DNA of 64,000 bases, taken from Alphaproteobacteria bacterium (GTDB lineage Bacteria; Pseudomonadota; Alphaproteobacteria; SMXP01). Below, piece by piece: positions 25,622 through 34,409 of the stretch. The position numbers and the translations under genes are program-made. The notes beneath the pieces are model-generated. The model did no database searches. It had not been told where the DNA came from and worked only from the letters and a program-made list of their open reading frames with translations. Numbering within the stretch: position 1 is the first letter of the stretch; each line of letters opens with the position of its first letter. The stretch is taken from NCBI GenBank assembly GCA_028285305.1, contig JANQPV010000022.1:1-64000 (forward strand), written 5' to 3'.

Positions 25622-25656
25622 CCTCCGATTTTTCGACCTCCCCACAAGGGGGAGGT
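25597..25656 (-). repeat. Right terminal inverted repeat of the DUF559 element
   Basis: Read on the minus strand it matches the left copy: ACCTCCCC, loop CTTGT, GGGGAGGT, then a second hairpin CGAAAAATC/GATTTTTCG, then GGTGGGGG. Plus-strand parts: CCCCCACCCG at 25597-25606, the 9-bp stem at 25605-25613 and 25627-25635, and the 8-bp stem at 25636-25643 and 25649-25656. It overlaps the 3' end of the DUF559 gene and ends 21 nt before leuC. Confidence 0.75.
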
Positions 25657-25677
25657 GTGATTGAGAGAGCTTGAACT

Positions 25678-27081
25678 ATGGCTGGAAAGACCCTCTACGA
25701 TAAAATCTGGGACGCCCATGTGGTCGATACGTCTGAGGACGGAACGACGCATCTCTATATCGATCTGCATCTGGTTCACGAAGTGACAAGTCCGCAAGCC
25801 TTTGAAGGCCTGCGCACGGCGGGTCGCAAAGTCCGCCGGCCTGATCTGACCCTTGCCGTTGCGGATCATAACATTCCGACCACAGACCGGTCTTTGCCCA
25901 TTGAAGATCCGGACTCCGCGCTGCAGTTGGAAACGCTCGCCAAAAACACCAAGGAGTTTGGTGTCGAGTATTTCGACATGCACGATATTAGGAATGGCAT
26001 CGTTCACGTGGTGGGGCCTGAACAGGGTCTCACGCAGCCCGGTATGACTGTGGTCTGCGGAGACAGCCATACCTCCACCCACGGCGCTTTTGGGGCGCTG
26101 GCTCACGGAATCGGAACGTCCGAAGTGGAGCATGTGTTGGCGACGCAAACGCTCATGCAGCGGAAAATGAAGAACATGCGGGTGAACGTCAATGGCCGGC
26201 TCGGCCCGGGCATAACGGCCAAAGATGTGGCTCTTGCCATCATAGGCAAGATCGGCACAGCGGGCGGAACCGGCTACGTCATCGAATATGCCGGTGATAC
26301 GATCCGTGGTTTGAGTATGGAAGGGCGCATGACCCTCTGCAATCTGACGATCGAAGGCGGGGCTCGCGCTGGTTTGGTGGCGCCGGATGAAAAAACGTTA
26401 GAGTATATCAAGGGCCGTCCCCGTGCGCCGAAGGGCGGGGCCTGGGAAATGGCGGTCGCCTACTGGAAGGCGTTGACGTCCGATCCCGACGCGGTCTTTG
26501 ACGAAGAAATCACTCTCAAGGCGGAAGACATCCCGCCTCTGGTGACGTGGGGCACGTCGCCAGAGGATGTGATCCCTGTCACCGGTTCCGTACCAGCGCC
26601 GGCCGATTTTGACGATGAGAACAAACGGATGGCTGTGGAACGCTCGCTCGATTATATGGGCCTCACGCCCGGCACCCCGATGCAAGATATCAAGATTGAC
26701 CGTGTCTTTATTGGATCGTGTACGAACAGCCGCATTGAAGATATGCGCGCCGTGGCTGAGGTTGTCAAAGGCCGCAAAGTGGCGGGCCATGTGAGCGCGA
26801 TGATCGTGCCCGGTTCCGGCCTTGTTAAGGCACAGGCAGAAGAAGAAGGGCTCGATCAGATCTTTCTCGAAGCGGGTTTTGAATGGCGGGAAGCGGGCTG
26901 CTCCATGTGCTTGGCAATGAATCCCGACAAGCTCCAACCCGGGGAACGCTGCGCCTCAACGTCAAACCGGAATTTTGAGGGTCGCCAAGGGCCCGGCGGG
27001 CGCACCCATTTGGTCAGTCCATCTATGGCGGCGGCGGCGGCCATCAAAGGTAGCTTCGCCGATATCCGAGAGTTCGAGTGA
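25678..27081 (+). CDS. leuC: 3-Isopropylmalate dehydratase large subunit
   Basis: Aconitase-family subunit of isopropylmalate isomerase in leucine synthesis. 467 aa. Cluster ligands are in [13 protein letters not shown] and GCSMCLAMN. The ends [12 protein letters not shown] and [17 protein letters not shown] are standard. The DUF559 element sits directly upstream, so its hairpins may reduce read-through from the rplS side. The stop overlaps the start of the YceI gene. Confidence 0.97.
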   Translation: MAGKTLYDKIWDAHVVDTSEDGTTHLYIDLHLVHEVTSPQAFEGLRTAGRKVRRPDLTLAVADHNIPTTDRSLPIEDPDSALQLETLAKNTKEFGVEYFDMHDIRNGIVHVVGPEQGLTQPGMTVVCGDSHTSTHGAFGALAHGIGTSEVEHVLATQTLMQRKMKNMRVNVNGRLGPGITAKDVALAIIGKIGTAGGTGYVIEYAGDTIRGLSMEGRMTLCNLTIEGGARAGLVAPDEKTLEYIKGRPRAPKGGAWEMAVAYWKALTSDPDAVFDEEITLKAEDIPPLVTWGTSPEDVIPVTGSVPAPADFDDENKRMAVERSLDYMGLTPGTPMQDIKIDRVFIGSCTNSRIEDMRAVAEVVKGRKVAGHVSAMIVPGSGLVKAQAEEEGLDQIFLEAGFEWREAGCSMCLAMNPDKLQPGERCASTSNRNFEGRQGPGGRTHLVSPSMAAAAAIKGSFADIREFE

Positions 27082-27713
27082 TGTTCCATACGCTTTCTCG
27101 TCGAGCGGCTTCGTCGCTTTCGGTGTTGCTAATCGCTCTTTCCCTCGGAGCATGCGCAGCGTTGCTTACACCAGAGGTTTCGTCCGAGCCGGTTGCCCTC
27201 AAAGCCGGTCAGTACACGCTCGATGACAAACATGCCGTGTTGCTTTGGAAAGTCAGCCATCTTGGGCTTTCGCAATATGTGGGCCGGTTCAATACATTTG
27301 ATGCCGCACTCGATTTCGAAGAGAGCTCGCCGGAAAGCGCGCGCCTTTCTGTGGTCGTCGATACGGCCAGCATTGACGTGAATTTCCCCAAATTCGAAGA
27401 AGATTTGCGCGGCGGGCGGTGGTTCAATACCGAGGCCCATCCGCAAGCTACGTTCGAGAGCACCGGCATCGAGGTGACCGGCGACGCCACCGGGCGCGTG
27501 ACTGGAGACTTCACATTGTTGGGCGTGACAAAGCCTGTAACATTTGAGGTGACCTTTGTGGGCGGCGCGCGCAATCCGCTCAGCCAGTCCTATACCGTCG
27601 GGTTCGAGGCGCGCACTGTCATTCAACGTTCCGAGTTCGGAATGGATGCGGCTCTACCCGCTGTGGGCGACGCAGTCGAACTGGAAATTCATGCTGAGTT
27701 TGTGCGGGACTAG
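27081..27713 (+). CDS. YceI family lipoprotein
   Basis: 210 aa. A signal segment with lipobox LSLGAC precedes a YceI lipocalin-like beta barrel ([57 protein letters not shown]). YceI proteins bind isoprenoid-like lipids in the periplasm; the ligand here is unknown. The ATG overlaps the leuC stop (TGATG), and leuD follows after 11 nt, so it is translationally tied to leucine genes although it has no known role there. Confidence 0.9.
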   Translation: MFHTLSRRAASSLSVLLIALSLGACAALLTPEVSSEPVALKAGQYTLDDKHAVLLWKVSHLGLSQYVGRFNTFDAALDFEESSPESARLSVVVDTASIDVNFPKFEEDLRGGRWFNTEAHPQATFESTGIEVTGDATGRVTGDFTLLGVTKPVTFEVTFVGGARNPLSQSYTVGFEARTVIQRSEFGMDAALPAVGDAVELEIHAEFVRD

Positions 27714-27724
27714 GAGAACAATCG

Positions 27725-28330
27725 ATGGACAAGTTTGACAAGCTCACCTCCGTGGCGGCTCCTTTGCCTCTGGTGAATGTGGACACGGACATGATCATTC
27801 CGGCGCGGTTCCTCAAGACCATCCAACGGGCCGGACTGGGCGAGCATCTCTTTTCCAATATGCGGTACGAAGAGGATGGGTCGGAGAAACCGGATTTTGT
27901 GCTTAACAAACCGGCCTACAAAGACACGCAGATTTTGATTGCCGGGGACAATTTCGGATGTGGTTCGAGCCGGGAGCATGCGCCCTGGGCGCTTCTCGAT
28001 TTTGGCATTCGCTGTGTTATTGCGCCCGAGTTTGCCGATATCTTTTACAACAATTGTTTCAAGAACGGGATTCTGCCTATCAAAGTGTCCAAAGAGAATT
28101 GGGACAAATTGATGGACGATGCGGAACGGGGCTCCAATGCCACCTTAACCGTTGATCTGGAAGCGCAAGAAGTGCGTGGTCCTGACGGAGGTGTCGTGAC
28201 GTTCGATATTGATCCGTTCCGAAAGCATTGTCTGCTTAATGGTCTTGATGATGTGGGCCTGACGCTAGAGAAGGCGGACAAGATCGATGCGTTTGAAGAA
28301 AAGCGCAAAGCGGCCATGCCTTGGGCATAA
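27725..28330 (+). CDS. leuD: 3-Isopropylmalate dehydratase small subunit
   Basis: Partner of LeuC. 201 aa, normal length. N-terminal [19 protein letters not shown] and the substrate-binding swivel motif [21 protein letters not shown] are intact. It is separated from leuC by the YceI lipoprotein gene, and leuB follows after 18 nt. RBS: GGAG (27713-27716) upstream of the ATG. Confidence 0.97.
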   Translation: MDKFDKLTSVAAPLPLVNVDTDMIIPARFLKTIQRAGLGEHLFSNMRYEEDGSEKPDFVLNKPAYKDTQILIAGDNFGCGSSREHAPWALLDFGIRCVIAPEFADIFYNNCFKNGILPIKVSKENWDKLMDDAERGSNATLTVDLEAQEVRGPDGGVVTFDIDPFRKHCLLNGLDDVGLTLEKADKIDAFEEKRKAAMPWA

Positions 28331-28348
28331 GGTGGGGAGAAAAGGGAC

Positions 28349-29452
28349 GTGTCTAAACAATTCAACTTGCTGATGTTGGCCGGCGATGGGATCGGGCCGG
28401 AAGTCATGGCCGAGGTCTCCCGCTTCATCGACTGGCTGTCGTCCAATCGAGAGATTTCGTTCGACGTAGATGAAGCTCTTGTCGGCGGCTGTTCCATTGA
28501 TGCGGACGGCGTGCCCGTGACCGATGCAACAATGGAAAAGGCGATGGCGGCGGATGCCGTGTTGCTCGGGGCTGTCGGCGGACCGAAGTGGGCTGATGTG
28601 GAATTTGCCATCCGCCCGGAGGCCGGACTGCTTCGGCTTCGCAAAGATATGGAGCTGTTTGCAAATCTGCGACCCGCCATCTGTTTTGAGGCGCTCACGG
28701 ATGCGTCTTCGCTCAAGCCTGAGGTGGTCGGCGGCCTTGATATCATGATCGTCCGGGAGCTGACGGGCGGCGTGTATTTCGGGGAGCCACGCGGAATCAC
28801 GGACCTGCCCAACGGGCAACGGCGCGGCGTAAACACCCAAGTCTATGACACAGAGGAAATCCGAAGGGTGGCACGGGTTGCGTTCGACCTCGCCAAAAAA
28901 CGCGGGAACAAAGTTCACTCTTCGGAAAAATGCAATGTTATGGAGTCGGGCCTTCTTTGGCGGGAGGAAGTGCAGTGGGTCCACGACAACGAATTTGCCG
29001 ATGTGGAGCTTGAGCATATTCTGGCGGACAATTGCGCGATGCAGCTCGTCCGTTGGCCCAAACAGTTCGACGTGATCGTCACGGACAATCTCTTTGGCGA
29101 TATGCTCTCGGACGAGGCGGCCATGTTAACCGGGTCGCTTGGCATGTTGCCGTCCGCTTCGCTGGGGGCTGCGGACGCCGGGGGTAAGAGCAAAGCCTTG
29201 TATGAACCTGTGCACGGGTCTGCCCCTGACATCGCGGGGCAAGGGATCGCCAACCCTATTGCAACACTCCTCAGCTTCGGCATGGCCTTGCGATATTCGT
29301 TTGATTGCCCGGAGGAAGCCGATCAATTGGATAAGGCTGTTGAAACGGTTTTGGCCGAAGGTCTGCGTACGGCGGATATTGCCAAAGACGGCGAGACGGC
29401 GGTATCAACTCAAGAAATGGGCCGGGCCATTGTTGAGGCGATGGCGGGCTGA
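28349..29452 (+). CDS. leuB: 3-Isopropylmalate dehydrogenase
   Basis: NAD-dependent oxidative decarboxylation of 3-isopropylmalate. 367 aa, GTG start at 28349, preceded by GGTGGGGAGAAAAGG. Motifs: [27 protein letters not shown], the metal-binding [14 protein letters not shown], and the NAD-binding [18 protein letters not shown]. Last leu gene of the cluster; a palindromic repeat separates it from asd. Confidence 0.97.
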   Translation: MSKQFNLLMLAGDGIGPEVMAEVSRFIDWLSSNREISFDVDEALVGGCSIDADGVPVTDATMEKAMAADAVLLGAVGGPKWADVEFAIRPEAGLLRLRKDMELFANLRPAICFEALTDASSLKPEVVGGLDIMIVRELTGGVYFGEPRGITDLPNGQRRGVNTQVYDTEEIRRVARVAFDLAKKRGNKVHSSEKCNVMESGLLWREEVQWVHDNEFADVELEHILADNCAMQLVRWPKQFDVIVTDNLFGDMLSDEAAMLTGSLGMLPSASLGAADAGGKSKALYEPVHGSAPDIAGQGIANPIATLLSFGMALRYSFDCPEEADQLDKAVETVLAEGLRTADIAKDGETAVSTQEMGRAIVEAMAG

Positions 29453-29477
29453 ACGTCGAGTGCGTGTTACCCATTGT

Positions 29478-29554
29478 GTCATTGCGGCGAAAGCCGGGAT
29501 CCACTTTTTCTTCATGGATCTTCAGATTTGGATCCCGACTTTCGTCGGGATGAC
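29478..29554. repeat. Intergenic palindromic repeat between leuB and asd
   Basis: Arms GTCATTGCGGCGAAAGCCGG (from 29478) and the opposing arm ending CTTTCGTCGGGATGAC at 29554 form an imperfect long hairpin that includes GGGATCCA/TGGATCCC. This is the common bacterial type of dispersed extragenic palindrome with GTCAT...ATGAC ends. It may also act as a terminator or processing site between leuB and asd. Confidence 0.7.
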
Positions 29555-29614
29555 GCCATTAGTATTATGGCTCCCAGTTGCAGGTCAGATTTTAAGGGAT
29601 TGAGAAGGTAGACA

Positions 29615-30637
29615 ATGACTTATAAAGTTGCAGTGGTCGGAGCAACCGGGAATGTGGGCCGGGAAATGCTGGCCATCCTTGAGGAGCGTCAGTTTCCGGT
29701 TTCGGACGTCGTTCCGATCGCATCGCGCAGTAGTCAGGGAACGGAGGTCTCGTTCGGTGACGATACGCTCAAGACCCAAGCTCTCGATCATTTCGACTTT
29801 GCGGGCACGGACATTGTTCTGTTTTCCGCCGGCGGCAAAGTGGCCCTGGAGTGGGCGGAGAAGATCGCCGACAAGGTTTGTGTTGTGATCGACAATTCGA
29901 GCGCCTTTCGAATGGATCCGGATGTGCCGCTGATCGTTCCGGAGGTGAATGCGGATGCGGTCGCCGGCTACACAAAGAAAGGCATTATCGCCAATCCGAA
30001 CTGTTCGACCGCGCAGCTTGTTGTTGCGTTGAAGCCGCTTCATGACGCAGCGACAATCAAGCGGGTGGTGGTGTCGACCTATCAGTCCGTGTCGGGCGCC
30101 GGTAAGGATGCCATGGACGAATTATGGACCCAGACGCGCGGCATTTATGTAAACGATCCCGTCGAGAAGAATTCCTTCACCAAGCAGATCGCGTTTAATG
30201 TCATTCCACATATTGATGCGTTTATGGATGACGGATCGACCAAGGAGGAGTGGAAGATGGTCGTGGAAACCAAGAAAATTCTCGACCCTTCGATCGACCT
30301 CACAGCGACTTGTGTCCGGGTTCCTGTGTTCGTCGGACATTCTGAAGCCGTTAATGTTGAGTTCGAAACTCCCCTTACCGACGAAGAGGCGCGTGACATT
30401 TTGAGGGAAGCGCCAGGCTGTCTTGTCGTTGATAACCGCGAGGATGAGGGCTACGTCACGCCGGTGGATTGCGTAGGAGATTTTGCAACCTTTATCAGCC
30501 GTGTGCGGAAGGATCCGACTGTGGAGAACGGTCTCAACCTCTGGGTCGTATCGGACAATCTGCGCAAAGGGGCGGCGCTCAATGCAGTGCAGATAGCCGA
30601 ACTCATGGTGAACCGGCGCTTGCTTGAGGCAGCCTAA
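29615..30637 (+). CDS. asd: Aspartate-semialdehyde dehydrogenase
   Basis: Makes aspartate semialdehyde from aspartyl phosphate, the branch to lysine, methionine and threonine. 340 aa. NADP-binding GATGNVGREML at the N-terminus, catalytic Cys130 in NPNCSTAQLV, and QSVSGAGKDAMDEL in the active-site region. The ATG is preceded by GAGAAGGTAGACA. It supplies the same pathway as dapF at 18 kb. It converges on pdxY. Confidence 0.97.
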   Translation: MTYKVAVVGATGNVGREMLAILEERQFPVSDVVPIASRSSQGTEVSFGDDTLKTQALDHFDFAGTDIVLFSAGGKVALEWAEKIADKVCVVIDNSSAFRMDPDVPLIVPEVNADAVAGYTKKGIIANPNCSTAQLVVALKPLHDAATIKRVVVSTYQSVSGAGKDAMDELWTQTRGIYVNDPVEKNSFTKQIAFNVIPHIDAFMDDGSTKEEWKMVVETKKILDPSIDLTATCVRVPVFVGHSEAVNVEFETPLTDEEARDILREAPGCLVVDNREDEGYVTPVDCVGDFATFISRVRKDPTVENGLNLWVVSDNLRKGAALNAVQIAELMVNRRLLEAA

Positions 30638-30670
30638 GGTGCGCTTATGCGCCGGTGTGCTGTGCACGTT

Positions 30671-31498
30671 TCAGTTCTCTAGAAGAGCTTGAGACTCGAC
30701 CAGATCGAGTTCTCTGCGGCTTTTGTCTGAGCTTGCCTTTAGGATCTCATGAAGAGAGGCAACCGTGCGCGCCAGGGCGTTTCGGTTTTTTCCTATCCGC
30801 AAGTAGTGACCGAGATAAAGAGCCGTGAACAGATCGCCGGCGCCGTGGGGCACATGAGGGAGTTTGGGTGTTGCTTCTAAATGGCTCGTGTGCTGATTAA
30901 TGAGCAATGTCCCGATTTGTTCTTCGCTGACGGGGGTGGACGTGCAGATCGTGGTCTTGTTCGTCAGGCTTCGTGCGGCATTCTCCGCATCTGCATGATG
31001 GGTCAAAGTTGTGTGGGCGAGTTCGCCGAGTTCGTACCAGTTGGGCGTTATGACGTCCGCGAGTGGTATTAGATCCTTGACGATCGCCTTGGGAATGTCT
31101 CGGCTGACATAGAGACCTGAGTCTTGGTCTCCGCACACGGGATCGCAGCAATAGAGCATTGCCGTATTGGCTTCCTTAAGGGCGGCAATGTGGGTCGCAA
31201 TGATGGCGGCTTGCTCCGCGTTGCCAAGGTATCCCGTAATGATCCCATCTATCTTGCCGAACCATCCGTTTTGGTAGAGGCCGTCCAGAAGTTCACTTAG
31301 TTCGTAGGCTGTGAGTGACCGTCCGCCGTAGGTCTTGTGCCCCGGATGATTGGAGTAGATCACGGTGGGTACAGAAATCACCTCAAATCCGATGCGCTGG
31401 AGCGCGAACGCGGCGGCTGCGTTGCCCACATGGCCGTAAGCGACGTGGGATTGAATTGATAGAATCCTTCTGGTGACGGGGAGGTTCATCACGACCAT
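30671..31498 (-). CDS. pdxY: Pyridoxal kinase PdxY
   Basis: ATP-dependent phosphorylation of pyridoxal in vitamin B6 salvage. 275 aa; an ATG three codons in (31489) is an equal start candidate. Ribokinase-fold motifs: SIQSHVAYGHVGNAAA, VIYSNHPGHKTYGG, ITGYLGNAEQ, CDPVCGD and the anion-hole GAGDLFTALYLGHYL. Single gene on the minus strand between asd and the ethylmalonyl-CoA genes. Confidence 0.93.
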   Translation of the reverse strand: MVVMNLPVTRRILSIQSHVAYGHVGNAAAAFALQRIGFEVISVPTVIYSNHPGHKTYGGRSLTAYELSELLDGLYQNGWFGKIDGIITGYLGNAEQAAIIATHIAALKEANTAMLYCCDPVCGDQDSGLYVSRDIPKAIVKDLIPLADVITPNWYELGELAHTTLTHHADAENAARSLTNKTTICTSTPVSEEQIGTLLINQHTSHLEATPKLPHVPHGAGDLFTALYLGHYLRIGKNRNALARTVASLHEILKASSDKSRRELDLVESQALLEN

Positions 31499-31688
31499 AA
31501 GTTGTTCAATTAACTCATCAAGCCTTTTGAATATTCCTTAAATATTGGTTTGCGCTTAACTGGATGTTTACCAAGTGCCGATTTTTCGCGTTTCGGGCCA
31601 GTTTTGAGGCGAAATGCCCGCTTGGCAGGATGTCATTTGACACTATAAAGGCGACTTCGGACCCTTAATCCTCAGAAAGGCCAGATGG

Positions 31689-32597
31689 ATGACACAATCG
31701 GCGAAACCTGCTTATCGGCCCCGGCGCAGCGTTCTTTACATGCCAGGCTCAAATGCGCGTGCGCTTGAGAAGGCCAAATCGATCCCTGCAGATGCGCTCA
31801 TTCTCGATTTGGAGGACGCTGTGGCCCCGGATGCAAAGGCTGACGCGAGGGCGCAGGTTGTGAATACCGTCAAAGAGGGAGGATACGGGCTGCGTGAAAT
31901 TATTATTCGAGTGAATGGCCTCGATACGGAATGGGGCGAAGAGGATGTACGGGCGGCGGTGTCAGCCAAGCCTGCAGCGGTCTTGGTGCCCAAGGTGGAC
32001 GATGCTGCAGCGGTGGAACGTTATGAAGCACTCATCGATGAAGGTGATGCGAGCGGCGACGTGGCGCTTTGGGCGATGATGGAGACGCCGAAAGCGATGC
32101 TCAACGCGGAAACAATTGCCGCGGCTTCTCAGCGGCCCGGCTCGCGCCTGTCCGCCTGGGTCATGGGTACGAATGATCTTGTAAAGGAAACAGGTATTGT
32201 TCAGACGGCAGATCGATATGCACTGATCACGTCGCTGTCCCTCTGTTTGCTGGCCGCCCGCGCTTACAATTTGATCATCATTGACGGCGTCTACAATGAT
32301 ATCAAAAACGAATCGGGCTATGAGGCCATCTGTCAGCAGGGCATGGAAATGGGGTTCGACGGGAAGACCTTGATCCATCCGTCTCAGGTCGAGGCTTGCA
32401 ATCGGATCTTTTCCCCCACGGAAGAAGAAGTCTCTTTCGCGCGGCAAGTGATTGAGGCGTTCGAGCAGCCGGAAAACCAGAATAAGGGCGCAATTAAAGT
32501 CGACGGCAGGATGGTCGAACTTCTGCATGCTGAGATTGCTAAGAAGACCGTGTCTATTGCGGATGCGATCTCCGAGCTTGATGCGGCGCATGGGTGA
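31689..32597 (+). CDS. mcl2: HpcH/HpaI-CitE family CoA ester lyase, probable (S)-malyl-CoA thioesterase
   Basis: 302 aa. Motifs RRSVLYMPGSNARALEKA, LDLEDAVAPDAK, LWAMMETPKAML, VMGTNDLVKE, DGVYNDIKNE and GFDGKTLIHPSQ match the Mcl2 type of the citrate-lyase-beta family more than Mcl1 malyl-CoA lyase. Mcl2 hydrolyses (S)-malyl-CoA to malate in the ethylmalonyl-CoA pathway. The next gene encodes mesaconyl-CoA hydratase, which supports this reading. The Mcl1/Mcl2 choice is from memory of the family, so a general CoA-ester lyase remains possible. Confidence 0.82.
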   Translation: MTQSAKPAYRPRRSVLYMPGSNARALEKAKSIPADALILDLEDAVAPDAKADARAQVVNTVKEGGYGLREIIIRVNGLDTEWGEEDVRAAVSAKPAAVLVPKVDDAAAVERYEALIDEGDASGDVALWAMMETPKAMLNAETIAAASQRPGSRLSAWVMGTNDLVKETGIVQTADRYALITSLSLCLLAARAYNLIIIDGVYNDIKNESGYEAICQQGMEMGFDGKTLIHPSQVEACNRIFSPTEEEVSFARQVIEAFEQPENQNKGAIKVDGRMVELLHAEIAKKTVSIADAISELDAAHG

Positions 32598-32608
32598 GTA
32601 TTCCCTGT

Positions 32609-32710
32609 CGTCATTGCGAGGAAGCGCCTGCTTTCGCGGACGTAGCTGACGAAGAAATCCAGCTCAATGAACAAGAGTTTCTGGATCATTTCGTTCTGCT
32701 CGCGATGACG
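32609..32710. repeat. Intergenic palindromic repeat between mcl2 and mch
   Basis: Outer arms CGTCATTGCGAG (32609-32620) and CTCGCGATGACG (32699-32710) pair with one mismatch. Inner arms GAAGAAATCCAG and CTGGATCATTTC form a second imperfect stem. This is the widespread GTCATTGCGAG...ATCCAG dispersed repeat type. It differs in sequence from the repeat at 29478 and from the DUF559 element ends. Confidence 0.75.
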
Positions 32711-32790
32711 GATTTTCTGGGGCCTGCTTCTCAGCTCTTATGCCTCTGCACCAGTCGATAATTTCGGTGAACCAAGAAGATAAGCAGAAT

Positions 32791-33846
32791 ATGACCAAAA
32801 CAAATCCCGGCAACTACTTTGAAGATTTCACAGTCGGACAAAAGCTCGTCCATGCGACGCCGCGCACCATCACAAGCGGGGATGTGGCGCTCTATACGTC
32901 CTTGTATGGTCCCCGTTTCGCGCTGCAATCGTCGGCGCTGTTCGCGCAGTCCTTGGGCTACCGGGACGCGCCGGTGGATGATCTTCTGGTGTTTCATGTT
33001 GTTTTCGGCAAAACGGTGCCAGATGTGTCACTTAACGCGGTCGCAAATCTTGGATACGCAGAGTGCAGATTTTTGAGGCCCGTTTATGTCGAGGACACCC
33101 TCACCGCAACGTCGGAAGTGATTGGGCTCAAGGAAAACTCGAACGGGAAATCGGGCGTGGTGTATGTGCGGTCAACGGGCTTTGATCAGAGGGGCGATGC
33201 GGTCCTCGATTATATCCGTTGGGTGATGGTGCACAAAAGAGATCAGGGCTCTAGGGCACCGGAGGCGCAGGTGCCGGAGCTTAAAACGGCGCTCTCCGAG
33301 AATGACCTTTGCGTTCCGGAAACACTCGCCCTTGAACGCTATGACCGGCAAGAGGCGGGAAGTTCATACCTTTGGGACGACTATGCCATCGGTGAGAAGA
33401 TCGATCATGTGGACGGGATCACGGTCGAAGAAGCCGAGCATATGATGGCGGCGCGGCTCTATCAGAATACAGCCAAGGTGCACTTCAATCAGTTCTCGGC
33501 GGACAAAGGACGCTTTGGGCGGCGGCTCGTTTATGGTGGGCACGTCATGAGCGTCGCGCGGGCTTTGTCGTTTAACGGCCTCGCGAACGCTCAAACCATT
33601 CTTGGTATCAACGGAGGACGTCATGTGGCGCCACTCTTCGCGGGCAATACTGTTTTTGCCTGGACTGAAGTTTTGGATAAGGCCGCAGTTCCTGGACGGT
33701 CCGATTGCGGGGCCTTGCGTCTTCGGTTGGTGGCCACCAAAGACCAGCCTTGCGATGGCTTCCCGGATAAGGACGAGGATGGCAAGGCCGATCCCGCCGT
33801 CATTCTGGATCTCGATTACTGGGTGCTGATGAAGCGCGCGTCTTGA
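32791..33846 (+). CDS. mch: Mesaconyl-CoA hydratase (MaoC family)
   Basis: Hydrates mesaconyl-CoA to methylmalyl-CoA in the ethylmalonyl-CoA pathway of acetate assimilation. 351 aa from ATG 32791; an upstream in-frame ATG at 32740 adds 17 unlikely residues. Strongly family-like segments are GNYFEDFTVGQKLVHATPRT, DDLLVFHVVFGKTVPD, LNAVANLGYAECRFLRPVY and GLKENSNGKSGVVYVRSTGF. Two hot-dog halves. It pairs with the malyl-CoA thioesterase gene upstream. Confidence 0.9.
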   Translation: MTKTNPGNYFEDFTVGQKLVHATPRTITSGDVALYTSLYGPRFALQSSALFAQSLGYRDAPVDDLLVFHVVFGKTVPDVSLNAVANLGYAECRFLRPVYVEDTLTATSEVIGLKENSNGKSGVVYVRSTGFDQRGDAVLDYIRWVMVHKRDQGSRAPEAQVPELKTALSENDLCVPETLALERYDRQEAGSSYLWDDYAIGEKIDHVDGITVEEAEHMMAARLYQNTAKVHFNQFSADKGRFGRRLVYGGHVMSVARALSFNGLANAQTILGINGGRHVAPLFAGNTVFAWTEVLDKAAVPGRSDCGALRLRLVATKDQPCDGFPDKDEDGKADPAVILDLDYWVLMKRAS

Positions 33847-33848
33847 GG

Positions 33849-33874
33849 CCTCCTGACAGGAGGTTGTCAGGAGG
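33849..33874 (+). terminator. Strong hairpin after mch, possible terminator
   Basis: Perfect 10-bp stem CCTCCTGACA/TGTCAGGAGG with a 6-nt loop, starting 2 nt after the mch stop. It has no T-tract behind it, so it could equally be a 3'-end stabilising structure. Confidence 0.5.
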
Positions 33875-33914
33875 GCTGGGTTAGTTTGGACTTCCTACAC
33901 ATAGGGAGCCAAAC

Positions 33915-34325
33915 GTGCCGAGATCCATATTTGATGAACTTGTCCTTCCACCAGTGGCGATCCTCTTGGGTTGGTCGCTCCTTTCCATCGATCCAACCGA
34001 AGGCACCATTGAAGTCGGCTTTGAAGGGAAGCCGGAATTTGCAAACCCGGCCGGCCATGTTCAAGGAGGTATGGTCACGGCGATGCTGGACGATACGCTG
34101 GGCCCGGCATTGTTTGCCATGACCGAGGGCAAACAATTTGGGACCACGATTGATCTTCACACTCACTTCTTGCGACCCGTGCCGCTCGGACCCATTCGGA
34201 CACAGGGCAAGGTTACCCGCCGGGGGCAAAACATTGGCTTTATGGAAGGTCAGCTGTTCGATAGAAGCGGCCAACTGGCGGCACGGGCAACGGGAAGCGC
34301 TTTTCTAACGCCTTTTCGGACCTGA
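33915..34325 (+). CDS. PaaI-family hot-dog thioesterase
   Basis: 136 aa, GTG start. The segment NPAGHVQGGMVTAMLDDTLGPALFA is the hot-dog thioesterase helix, with HVQGGMVTAMLDD holding the usual catalytic region. The strand GTTIDLHTHFLRPVP is also typical. It hydrolyses an unidentified acyl-CoA. It follows the mch hairpin by 40 nt, so a link with the CoA-ester pathway upstream is plausible but not shown. Confidence 0.85.
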   Translation: MPRSIFDELVLPPVAILLGWSLLSIDPTEGTIEVGFEGKPEFANPAGHVQGGMVTAMLDDTLGPALFAMTEGKQFGTTIDLHTHFLRPVPLGPIRTQGKVTRRGQNIGFMEGQLFDRSGQLAARATGSAFLTPFRT

Positions 34326-34409
34326 GACCGCGAATTCGTGATCGGTCTTGATTGGCCCATCGCTGCCCTTGTGCTTTATGGTTCCTCTTAGGATTGATAC
34401 AGGGATGGA

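Larger units (their letters stand above)
25163..25656. mobile_element. Putative DUF559 nuclease element with structured terminal inverted repeats
   Basis: A 494-bp unit between rplS and leuC. It consists of a left repeat (25163-25221), a DUF559 gene, and a right repeat (25597-25656) in opposite orientation. Each repeat folds into an 8-bp hairpin with a 5-nt loop, a second hairpin of 9-11 bp, and a shared GGTGGGGG end. TTGAG occurs just outside both ends (25153-25157 and 25661-25665), a possible 5-bp target duplication, but it is separated from the repeats by a few bases. No transposase is present. Mobility is inferred from structure only. Confidence 0.6.
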
